Source of the DNA: DASTRU01 sp035761045
GTDB taxonomy: Bacteria; Pseudomonadota; Gammaproteobacteria; Burkholderiales; Burkholderiaceae_E
Assembly: GCA_035761045.1 (NCBI GenBank)
Contig: DASTRU010000088.1
Coordinates: 1-6,991 of the forward strand
DNA length: 6,991 nucleotides
Direction: 5' to 3'
The notes below the pieces were generated by a model, which ran no database searches, was not told the DNA's origin, and was given only the letters and a program-made list of their open reading frames with translations. Shown in pieces: positions 1 through 5,563 of this stretch (position 1 is the stretch's first letter; the number at the start of each line of letters is the position of its first letter). The position numbers were made by a program, and so were the translations under genes.

Positions 1-124
1 ACATTTCACGCCTTCCGACTTTCATGCGGTCGTATTAGAAGTCCTACATCACCATGCGCCTATCGCTAATTAACCAAACCGCCCCGCCCCCAAAACAATC
101 TTGAGCTTCTTCACATTAAGAAAT

Positions 125-168
125 CCCCTCAACCCCCTCAACACACAGTTAAATGCAGCGCCCCTCAA
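125..168 (+). repeat. Three CCCCTCAA direct repeats in the LPMO leader
   Basis: Exact 8-base copies start at 125, 134 and 161, so the spacings are 9 and 27 bases, both multiples of 9. They end 17 bases before the start codon of the secreted LPMO. They could be a regulator-binding array or an mRNA-leader element. The function is inference; the repeats themselves are read directly. Confidence 0.5.
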
Positions 169-174
169 ACTCTT

Positions 175-179
175 AAGGA
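175..179 (+). promoter_or_regulatory. Ribosome binding site of the LPMO gene
   Basis: AAGGA lies six bases before the ATG at 186. This spacing supports that start, which also gives a complete signal peptide. Confidence 0.75.
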
Positions 180-185
180 CGCCGC

Positions 186-1778
186 ATGACGTTCACTCGC
201 AAGCTGCTACTTCCCGTAGCTTCGCTTGGCCTGGTAAGCACGGCTTACGCACACGGCCTGATTCAAGACCCACCCTCACGTAACTGGTTTTGCGGCGCTA
301 CGACCAAGCCCGATCAAGCCGCCGCGGGCCAAGGCGCGAACGCGCAGCAATGCGCGAGCGCGTTCGCTAACGACTTCAATGGCGGTTACCAATTCATGAG
401 CGTGCTCACGCATACGCGCGGGCGCGCGTCGGTAACACCCTTGCCAAAGAACGTATGCGGCTTCGATAGCGAAACTTGGAAAGGCGGCGCCACGCCTTGG
501 GACCGCGCGATTGATTGGCCCACGAACAAAATGACGTCGGGCCGCAAGAAGATCACATGGAACATCTCGTGGGGATCGCACTTCTTAGACACCGACGAGT
601 TTCGGTACTGGATTACTAAGCCCGATTTTCAATTCGTCGTTGGCCGGCCGTTGACATGGAACGACTTCGAGGCGGAAGCGTTTTGCGTTTTGAAGTACGA
701 CGACAGCAAGCCGAATGCAAACCCTGATGTGATTCCCGATAAGGCCGCGTCGCAGTTTCAAACGTATTGCAACGTGCCGGCGCGCCAAGGTCGCCATGTG
801 ATTTATGGCGAATGGGGCCGCAATCAATGGACGTTCGAACGCTTTCATAGCTGCATGGACGTGGTGTTCGACGGTACGACCACGGGCACGATTCCCGTGG
901 AATCGAAGATTCAATTGCAGCCCAACCTCACGCAGTTCGTGGGCGCGAGCACGATCGCGTTGGATGGATCGGCTTCGCTCGGCGGCGGCCTAAGTTATCA
1001 ATGGAGCGTGGATGCCGGCGGCGCACCGGGCTATCAGTTGGAGGACGCGACGAAACCCATCGCGCGTTTGACGATGGCCAATCCAACGGCGACTCGTAAC
1101 GTCAAGGTGTCGTTACTAGTGAAGAACGCCAATGGGTCTAGCAGCGTGACGCAGCAATTTAGTCATTCGCCCGCGCCCGTGTCGCAACCCGCGCCAACGG
1201 CTAAGTGGTTGGACTTAGGCTTGGTGACTACTGGCACCACGACCGTGGCCGCGGGTGACACCGTGGCCGTTCGCGCGGTGCTTAAGGACGGCCGCGATCT
1301 CTACGTGCCGGCAACGCCCATCACGATTACGGCCGCCAATGCGAGCCCAAGCGTTTGGATGGCAAGCCTTGCGCAAGCCTTGGTTCAAGCCGGAGGTTCA
1401 TTACGAATTGGAACGCTGGATGGCGCGGGGCAAGTCGTGTTTTCCTCGCAGACTGGCGCCAATCGCATTTATGCGTCGAGCTTATCCAACGTGGCGAATG
1501 CGTATTTGTATGTTCGCTCGGCCAATGCGGTGAAGGCGAGCTACACGATCAATAGCGATTGGGGCGCGGGTTATTGCGCCACGATCGCGGTGACCAACGG
1601 TGGTGGCACGGCGGTGCAGTGGAACGCGACGATGCGAGTGGAAGGCCGCGTCAATCATTTATGGAACGCCTCGTGGACGCAAAGCGGAGATACGGTGCGC
1701 TTCTCGGGCCCTTCGTGGGGAAGCACCTTGCAACCGGGTGCGACCTTTAGTCAAGCAGGGTTCTGTGCTCAACGCTAA
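186..1778 (+). CDS. Secreted AA10 lytic polysaccharide monooxygenase with PKD-like, GbpA-2-like and CBM2-like domains
   Basis: The protein has 530 residues. Residues 1-22 form a Sec signal peptide (RK, hydrophobic core, AYA end). Cleavage there would leave His23 as the mature N-terminus, as a copper LPMO requires. Residues 23 to about 232 are the AA10 (chitin-binding type 3) catalytic domain. His23 and His132 (in WGSHF) form the histidine brace, and Phe220 in the ERFHSCMDVVF stretch sits at the axial position. Cysteines 36, 56, 91, 167, 195 and 223 could form disulfides. Residues 240-326 look like a PKD/Ig-type beta domain (DGSASL...YQWSV), followed by a Pro-rich linker (328-339). Residues 341-446 resemble GbpA domain 2 (Gly-Asp-x-Val, W..SLAQAL, RIGTLDGAG, GANRIYA). 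Residues 451-530 resemble a CBM2 module with Trp459, Trp493 and Trp511 in the places of its binding tryptophans and the Cys464/Cys527 pair. The expected role is oxidative cleavage of crystalline cellulose or chitin outside the cell. CBM2 favours cellulose, the GbpA-like part favours chitin, and the sequence alone does not decide. It stands alone, with a terminator after it. Confidence 0.93.
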   Translation: MTFTRKLLLPVASLGLVSTAYAHGLIQDPPSRNWFCGATTKPDQAAAGQGANAQQCASAFANDFNGGYQFMSVLTHTRGRASVTPLPKNVCGFDSETWKGGATPWDRAIDWPTNKMTSGRKKITWNISWGSHFLDTDEFRYWITKPDFQFVVGRPLTWNDFEAEAFCVLKYDDSKPNANPDVIPDKAASQFQTYCNVPARQGRHVIYGEWGRNQWTFERFHSCMDVVFDGTTTGTIPVESKIQLQPNLTQFVGASTIALDGSASLGGGLSYQWSVDAGGAPGYQLEDATKPIARLTMANPTATRNVKVSLLVKNANGSSSVTQQFSHSPAPVSQPAPTAKWLDLGLVTTGTTTVAAGDTVAVRAVLKDGRDLYVPATPITITAANASPSVWMASLAQALVQAGGSLRIGTLDGAGQVVFSSQTGANRIYASSLSNVANAYLYVRSANAVKASYTINSDWGAGYCATIAVTNGGGTAVQWNATMRVEGRVNHLWNASWTQSGDTVRFSGPSWGSTLQPGATFSQAGFCAQR

Positions 1779-1809
1779 CTAAGGTTGATCGGCTTTAGTT
1801 ATTGGAATG

Positions 1810-1837
1810 AAAACACCCGCGTTGAAGCGGGTGTTTT
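1810..1837. terminator. Bidirectional Rho-independent terminator between convergent genes
   Basis: A perfect 11-bp stem (1810-1820 with 1827-1837, core ACACCCGC/GCGGGTGT) has a 6-base loop GTTGAA. A T-run to 1840 follows on the plus strand, and the A-run on the left serves as the T-tract on the minus strand. It ends both the LPMO gene and the GGDEF gene, whose stop codon (1839-1841) touches the T-run. Confidence 0.9.
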
Positions 1838-1838
1838 T

Positions 1839-3518
1839 TTATGCGTTCACGCCCAAGGGTGCGCCGGCGTTCTTGACTAAGTACATGGCCGACTTCGCCT
1901 CCTCGAACACCTCATCCCATGCGGTGTCGGCGGAGTCCCATAACGCAAGGCCCACGCTAATGCCCACGCGCGCGGTCACCATCGGCGCGATGGCGATCGG
2001 CTGTCTCACGGCGGATTCGATGCGAGCCGCGACACGGTCGCCCAAGGCCAAGCCTTTGTCGGGCTGCGCTAGGAGTAACACCGCGAACTCATCGCCGCCA
2101 ACGCGAAAGACATCGGCGTCGTCAGGAATAAGTTTTTGAATGCGTTCGGCCACCGTCCTTAAAACAAGATCGCCCGCGTCGTGTCCATAAGTGGAGTTGA
2201 TGGCGCTAAAACCATTCAAGCTCGAATACAGCACCGCGAATTCAGCAGGATTGCCGGCAAGCCGTTGCTGGGCGCGCGCCGCCAAATCCAATAACGCGTG
2301 TTCGGTTCGCACTCCCGTGGTTTCGTCGATGTCCTCGTCCACTTCCTCGTCGGGCTCTTGAACGGCTTGTTGCGCGATGAGTTCGCTCAACAATTCCTCT
2401 TCGATTCGTTCTTCTTCCTTCTTTCGTTTAGTCAGGCGCGGGAACTCGAAGAGGTCTTCGTCGAATACTTCGTCTTCGTCCTCGTCCATGCGGCGCTTAA
2501 GGACGAACCATGTCGTCACGGCGACGAGCAATGCCAACACCGTCGAGGCGATAAGGATTTTTAGGCGCAGCGAATGCGCAAACGCGTACACGGTGGATTC
2601 CGGAATGCGCGCCATGACGGTCCAACCCGCGCCGGTGAAGTCCTGGCGCTCGGGCACCGCCGCATGGCCGGTGATCGCGCGAACACCGTCACCCCAATCC
2701 ACCGAGCCCTTCTTACCCACCGGCGCTTTCGTTAGTGGTTTAGCGCCTTTGGAAGTTGGAGGATCGAGCAGCACATTGCCTTTTGCGTCGGTAATAAAAA
2801 GCTGCACGTTCTTGCGCGAGGGATGTTTACCCACCACGGCCTTGCGTGCTTTTTCAGCCCATGCCCAATTCAACTGCGATACGAATACAGCCGCCGATCG
2901 TCCGCCCACCACTAGCGACATGCTGATGTCGACGAACTCCTGGTCGCTGTCCTTACCCACTTTGGGTAGGAACTGTTCAACGCCGCGCGCGCGATGCACA
3001 TTGCCGAACCATGGGGCGCCTTGCACCGAACGGCCCTGGTTGAAGTACGGCTGCGCGCTTACGTCCATCCCTTCGAGAATGCGCTGGGTGGATACCGCGA
3101 CGCGGCCGTTCAAATCGACCAACGCGATCCACGAGTGCATGGGCACGCGGCGTTGCAAGTCTTCGAGCTCCTCGCGCATGGGTCCTCGAAAGTCGCGCGA
3201 CTTTTCACCCTTGGCGCGCGCGCTGTACGCCTTGGTGAAGATGCGTTCCTTGGCGAGCTGGCGGATTTCGGCGCCGCGCGCCGCCATTTCGGCGGCCAAT
3301 CGCGTGGCCATTTCGTCGGCCACGACGGCGGTGCGTTTAAGCGCTTCCTCGCGCGCCCGGTTTTCGTAAATATGGCTCGCCACCACGGCGCCGATGGTGC
3401 CGAGCAACAGCACGGCAAAGGCGGCCAAGGCGGCGATATGCGATTTACGCGAGAAGGGAAGGCGCCACCGTGGGAGCGAAAGCCGCGTTGGAATCCATCG
3501 AGTATTGAGGCGGACCAT
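1839..3518 (-). CDS. Membrane-bound Cache-sensor GGDEF protein (putative diguanylate cyclase, possibly degenerate)
   Basis: From the ATG at 3518 the protein has 559 residues. A TTG at 3548 would add ten, but it lies just after a strong hairpin with no Shine-Dalgarno, so I prefer the ATG, although it too lacks a clear one. There is one TM at about 27-47 and another at about 319-340. The 270 residues between them look like a periplasmic double-Cache sensor (WIALVDLNGRVAVST, GMDVSAQPYF, FITDAKGNVLLDPP). A charged, acidic segment (about 344-400) replaces the usual HAMP or PAS. The GGDEF domain runs from about 400 to the end, with GGDEF at 474-478. GGDEF proteins normally make cyclic di-GMP from two GTP at the inner membrane. 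Here several positions deviate, by my alignment to PleD: the metal Asp (PleD D327) is Ser433, K332 is Ser438 and R446 is Ala553. The guanine-binding Asn441 and Asp450 and Lys549 are kept. The RxxD inhibitory site is absent. It may be weakly active, inactive, or a nucleotide sensor. The ligand is unknown. Confidence 0.88.
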   Translation of the reverse strand: MVRLNTRWIPTRLSLPRWRLPFSRKSHIAALAAFAVLLLGTIGAVVASHIYENRAREEALKRTAVVADEMATRLAAEMAARGAEIRQLAKERIFTKAYSARAKGEKSRDFRGPMREELEDLQRRVPMHSWIALVDLNGRVAVSTQRILEGMDVSAQPYFNQGRSVQGAPWFGNVHRARGVEQFLPKVGKDSDQEFVDISMSLVVGGRSAAVFVSQLNWAWAEKARKAVVGKHPSRKNVQLFITDAKGNVLLDPPTSKGAKPLTKAPVGKKGSVDWGDGVRAITGHAAVPERQDFTGAGWTVMARIPESTVYAFAHSLRLKILIASTVLALLVAVTTWFVLKRRMDEDEDEVFDEDLFEFPRLTKRKKEEERIEEELLSELIAQQAVQEPDEEVDEDIDETTGVRTEHALLDLAARAQQRLAGNPAEFAVLYSSLNGFSAINSTYGHDAGDLVLRTVAERIQKLIPDDADVFRVGGDEFAVLLLAQPDKGLALGDRVAARIESAVRQPIAIAPMVTARVGISVGLALWDSADTAWDEVFEEAKSAMYLVKNAGAPLGVNA

Positions 3519-3545
3519 AGAGTGTGATGGCTGAGGATGGCGGAG

Positions 3546-3635
3546 CAAGAACCCGCAAGAAGCCAGCGGGGCTTCTTGTAAGTAACGGATTCTTGACGAC
3601 TCTCACCATGCGCGGCGACCAAAGAGCCTCAAGAA
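3546..3635. repeat. Cluster of five CAAGAA/TTCTTG words before the GGDEF gene
   Basis: CAAGAA occurs at 3546-3551, 3556-3561 and 3630-3635, and its complement TTCTTG at 3573-3578 and 3590-3595. The first two belong to an imperfect 10-base tandem repeat (3545-3554 and 3555-3564, nine of ten identical). The start spacings are 10, 17, 17 and 40 bases. The cluster fills the gap between the hemerythrin gene and the GGDEF gene. It is a candidate operator array, or a set of RNA structural elements. Confidence 0.5.
3556..3578. repeat. Perfect 9-bp inverted repeat in the GGDEF gene leader
   Basis: The arms CAAGAAGCC (3556-3564) and GGCTTCTTG (3570-3578) flank a 5-base loop. No T-run follows on either strand, so it is not a standard terminator. 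A second, weaker stem (CCCGC 3552-3556 with GCGGG 3566-3570) overlaps it and cannot form at the same time. Possible roles are an operator for a dimeric regulator or a leader structure controlling translation. Confidence 0.6.
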
Positions 3636-3645
3636 TTCTTTAGCG

Positions 3646-4581
3646 TCAGCCGTCCTCGCGGTGCGGGCTATCGAGCCTGAAAAAATTACTTTGATTGCCT
3701 GCCTTCATGTGCTCTTGGTAGATGAACACCAGCTCCCTTTCATCGAACGTGCGCAGCCATGCGCTCCACTCGATCGGCTGCAAGCCCTTGTCGTAATTGG
3801 GAAAGTCAAAGCGCAGCACATGCGGATCCTCGGGGTCCGCGTTGGCCGTGGTGGCCGGTTCGCCGCCGCGCTCCTCGGCCCAGGCGCGAATCACATGATG
3901 GTTGCGGGTGGCGAGCGTTTGGCCGGGATGATCCTCGTGCTCGTCCGTGGAATGGATCCATTTAGCGTGCTGGGTGCTACGCGAGAGTTCGTCGCCATGC
4001 TCGTCGAGATAGTCCTCGTCGAGCCGCGTCGTGTCCTCGGGTTGCTCGTCTTCGTCTGCTTCTTCCTCCGCCTGCTCGTCTTCTTGGCCTTGCGCGCTTT
4101 GCTCGCTCGCTTGTGCTTCGTCCGGCGCGGCGTTGATGGCGCTACCCTCGCCGCCTTCGCGCCGATCCATCAATTCAAGGCCCAAGGCTTCAAGATCAAC
4201 GCCCGTTTGTTCGACCAAGGGAAAGATTTCGCGCTCTTCTTCCTGAACATGATGTTCGATGTACTCGCCCAACACTTTCACCATCGCCTCGAAGCGCGGC
4301 GAGCCGGGCGACTCGTCTTTCAGTTGCGACATCAAATCCTTAGCCACTTGATGCTCGACGCGCGCTTCCCCCAAAAGGTCGAAACGCCCGGTCGTCTCGC
4401 GTAGGTAGGGGTAGAACACCTCTTCTTCCAACTCGGTGTGCAAGGTGAGTTCGGAGACGATTTGGTCGCATAAGTCGCGCTGCTCGCTTTCATCGCCGGC
4501 TTTGTCGAATTGCTTAAACAAACCATGCAAATGGCGATGATCCCGTCGTAACAACTCCAACGCGTTGACTGCCTTAGCCAT
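3646..4581 (-). CDS. Hemerythrin HHE-domain protein with acidic linker and uncharacterised C-terminal module
   Basis: From the ATG at 4581 the product has 311 residues. An ATG at 4593 would add METT, but GGAG sits six bases before the later ATG, so I chose that one. In the 315-residue numbering, residues 10-145 are a four-helix HHE domain. Its di-iron ligand pattern is His19, His52-x3-Glu56, His81 and His115-x3-Glu119, with the typical EEExxIFP ending. Such proteins bind O2, NO or iron, or act in iron and redox sensing; the exact role here is unknown. Residues 146-195 are a low-complexity Glu/Asp/Gln/Ala linker. Residues 206-310 form a separate module rich in His at first (209, 214, 219, 222, 232, 233). 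It continues with VIRAWAEERGGEPAT, VLRFDFPNY, RTFDERELVFIYQE and SNFFRL. From memory it resembles small stand-alone bacterial proteins of unknown function with an R-x-D-F-P-G-Y core. No signal peptide or TM is present, so it is probably cytoplasmic. The leader is shared with the divergent channel gene. Confidence 0.9.
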   Translation of the reverse strand: MAKAVNALELLRRDHRHLHGLFKQFDKAGDESEQRDLCDQIVSELTLHTELEEEVFYPYLRETTGRFDLLGEARVEHQVAKDLMSQLKDESPGSPRFEAMVKVLGEYIEHHVQEEEREIFPLVEQTGVDLEALGLELMDRREGGEGSAINAAPDEAQASEQSAQGQEDEQAEEEADEDEQPEDTTRLDEDYLDEHGDELSRSTQHAKWIHSTDEHEDHPGQTLATRNHHVIRAWAEERGGEPATTANADPEDPHVLRFDFPNYDKGLQPIEWSAWLRTFDERELVFIYQEHMKAGNQSNFFRLDSPHREDG

Positions 4582-4587
4582 CGTGGT

Positions 4588-4591
4588 CTCC
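4588..4591 (-). promoter_or_regulatory. Ribosome binding site deciding the hemerythrin start
   Basis: On the minus strand GGAG lies six bases upstream of the ATG at 4581. The upstream ATG at 4593 has only a T-rich stretch before it and in fact overlaps this GGAG. The shorter product is therefore favoured. Confidence 0.65.
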
Positions 4592-4593
4592 AT

Positions 4594-4720
4594 AAGAATA
4601 AAAGCGTGACGATGGCTTGGCGTTGCAACGCTTATGCCTAAGACTCGCGCCGCCTAAGGTACGGCGCATGCTGCCTCGCTGCGCGAATCTATTTAGTCCT
4701 AAGACTTCGAGGGAGCTTTC
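4594..4720. promoter_or_regulatory. Divergent intergenic region with palindrome and repeats
   Basis: This region lies between the hemerythrin gene (leftward) and the CmpX-like gene (rightward). It holds a 12-bp palindrome GCGTTGCAACGC (4620-4631) and a 9-base direct repeat CCTAAGACT (4637-4645 and 4698-4706), plus a third CCTAAGG at 4653-4659. Promoters for both genes must lie here or close by, but I could not name a confident -35/-10 pair on either strand. Confidence 0.45.
4711..4715 (+). promoter_or_regulatory. Ribosome binding site of the CmpX-like gene
   Basis: GGGAG lies five bases before the ATG at 4721 and eight before the adjacent ATG at 4724. The second spacing is the more usual one, so the true start may be one codon later. 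Confidence 0.65.
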
Positions 4721-5461
4721 ATGATGAACGCGTCAATACAGGATTTTGGTCAAGCCACGATGACTTCGATCGCCACGGCGATGGCGCTTTTTTTTGCAGC
4801 CATTCCTAAGATCATCGGCTTTCTCGTCATTCTTTTCGTCGGTTGGTTCGTCGCGTCGTTGCTCGGACGTGGCGTCGCCGCGTTATTGCGGGCCGTGCGC
4901 TTTAACGAATTGGCGCAACGATCGGGGTTCACCGATTTCGTTCACCACATGGGCATCAAGACCGATGCCGCCGGCACGATCGCGGAACTTTCTAAATGGT
5001 TCGTCAGGCTTATTGCCTTAGTCGTTGCATTCGACGCGCTGGGGCTGCCCGCGGTGTCGGATGTGTTGCGTCAATTGCTGTTGTGGTTGCCGAACGTTGT
5101 CGTCGCGCTGGTGGTGCTCGTCATCGCGGGGTTGATCGCGAGTGCGTTGAGTAACTTAGTTCGTGGCGCGACATCGGAAGCGGGGTTCGAGAATCCCGAA
5201 CTGCTGGCCAAGATCGCCTCGGTGGCGGTGTGGGCTTTTGGCATCGTCGTCGCGGTGAATCAGATTGGTATTGCGACGACTCTCGTGAATACATTGTTCA
5301 TGGCGGTCGTGGGCGCGGCGGCTTTGGCGCTGGGCTTGGCCTTCGGTTTAGGCGGGCGCGAAACGGCGGGACAAATCGTTAGGCGTTGGTATGAGTCCGG
5401 CCGCGAAGCAACGCCTAAGTTGGAGACGGCGGCCGAGGCCGTTGATCGCCGCACGCACTAA
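4721..5461 (+). CDS. CmpX-like conserved-TM-helix membrane protein (MscS-related, no beta domain)
   Basis: The protein has 246 residues with about five hydrophobic helices, near 22-48, 92-109, 122-146, 163-182 and 187-210. Two homologous units are visible. IPKIIGFLVILFVGWFVAS (28-46) pairs with LPNVVVALVVLVIAGLIAS (123-141), each followed by a second helix ending in LGL or IGI. This is the conserved TM-helix repeat found in CmpX-type proteins. The end (AVVGAAALALGLAFGLGGRETAGQIV, about 195-220) resembles the pore-lining TM3 of MscS, but the cytoplasmic beta and alpha/beta domains of MscS are missing. A polar tail of about 25 residues closes the protein. Inner-membrane location is clear. A role in membrane-tension or osmotic response is inferred from family resemblance. 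It is transcribed alone, diverging from the hemerythrin gene. Confidence 0.88.
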   Translation: MMNASIQDFGQATMTSIATAMALFFAAIPKIIGFLVILFVGWFVASLLGRGVAALLRAVRFNELAQRSGFTDFVHHMGIKTDAAGTIAELSKWFVRLIALVVAFDALGLPAVSDVLRQLLLWLPNVVVALVVLVIAGLIASALSNLVRGATSEAGFENPELLAKIASVAVWAFGIVVAVNQIGIATTLVNTLFMAVVGAAALALGLAFGLGGRETAGQIVRRWYESGREATPKLETAAEAVDRRTH

Positions 5462-5472
5462 CGAAAAAACTC

Positions 5473-5488
5473 AGGCACTGCATTTGCT
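5473..5488 (+). promoter_or_regulatory. Near-consensus sigma-54 (-24/-12) promoter for the phasin gene
   Basis: AGGCACT, four bases, then TTGCT matches the known sigma-54 consensus TGGCACG-N4-TTGCW at all but the first and seventh positions. The diagnostic GG (5474-5475) and GC (5486-5487) are exactly ten bases apart. The predicted start of transcription is near 5499, giving a leader of about 65 bases before the phasin ATG. A sigma-54 promoter needs an enhancer-binding activator; I see no NtrC-type palindrome nearby. Confidence 0.6.
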
Positions 5489-5492
5489 GCAT
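5478..5492 (+). repeat. CTGCAT direct repeat, possible PhaR-type operator
   Basis: CTGCAT occurs at 5478-5483 and 5487-5492, nine bases apart, with TGCA palindromes inside each. TGC-rich sites are described for PhaR, the repressor of phasin genes in PHA-storing proteobacteria. The repeat overlaps the -12 element of the sigma-54 promoter, a position where a bound repressor would block it. The assignment is inference. Confidence 0.35.
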
Positions 5493-5552
5493 AGCAAGAG
5501 AGGCCTTCTATTTTTAGCTGAAGGTTCCTTTCCCAACTCAATTCCATGAACA

Positions 5553-5557
5553 AGGAG
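5553..5557 (+). promoter_or_regulatory. Ribosome binding site deciding the phasin start
   Basis: AGGAG lies six bases before the ATG at 5564. An in-frame ATG at 5546 lies upstream of this site and has no such signal, so translation should begin at 5564. Confidence 0.85.
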
Positions 5558-5563
5558 AGAATC

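Larger units (their letters stand above)
1..185. other. Leader region upstream of the LPMO gene
   Basis: No convincing complete gene lies here. One plus-strand frame is open from base 2 to a TAA at 71-73 and would read as a 23-residue protein tail (HFTPSDFHAVVLEVLHHHAPIAN). It could be the 3' end of a gene lying to the left, but it is too short to judge. From about 80 on, the sequence is C-rich and non-coding in appearance. It carries three direct copies of CCCCTCAA (125-132, 134-141, 161-168). I see no convincing -35/-10 pair; TTGAGC at 101-106 has no good -10 partner at 16-18 bases. Confidence 0.4.

Noticed and set aside
2..73. Possible 3' end of a gene entering from the left
   Set aside because: Only 23 codons are visible, with no recognisable motif and no terminator after the TAA; not enough to call a gene.
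2377..3369. Long open frame (330 codons) on the plus strand opposite the GGDEF gene
   Set aside because: It is antisense to a protein with clear Cache, TM and GGDEF features. Its product is Ser/Arg-rich with no domain, as expected for a shadow frame in GC-rich DNA.
3661..4404. Open frame of 247 codons opposite the hemerythrin gene
   Set aside because: It mirrors the conserved HHE domain and acidic linker; the Leu/Val/Phe runs are the complement of Glu/Asp codons.
4614..4628. Second sigma-54-like site (TGGC...TTGCA) before the CmpX-like gene
   Set aside because: The spacing between GG and GC is nine, not ten, bases. Sigma-54 is strict about this distance.
5502..5526. Hairpin CCTTC/GAAGG in the phasin leader
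   Set aside because: The stem is only five Watson-Crick pairs with an 11-base loop and no T-run after it; too weak to call.
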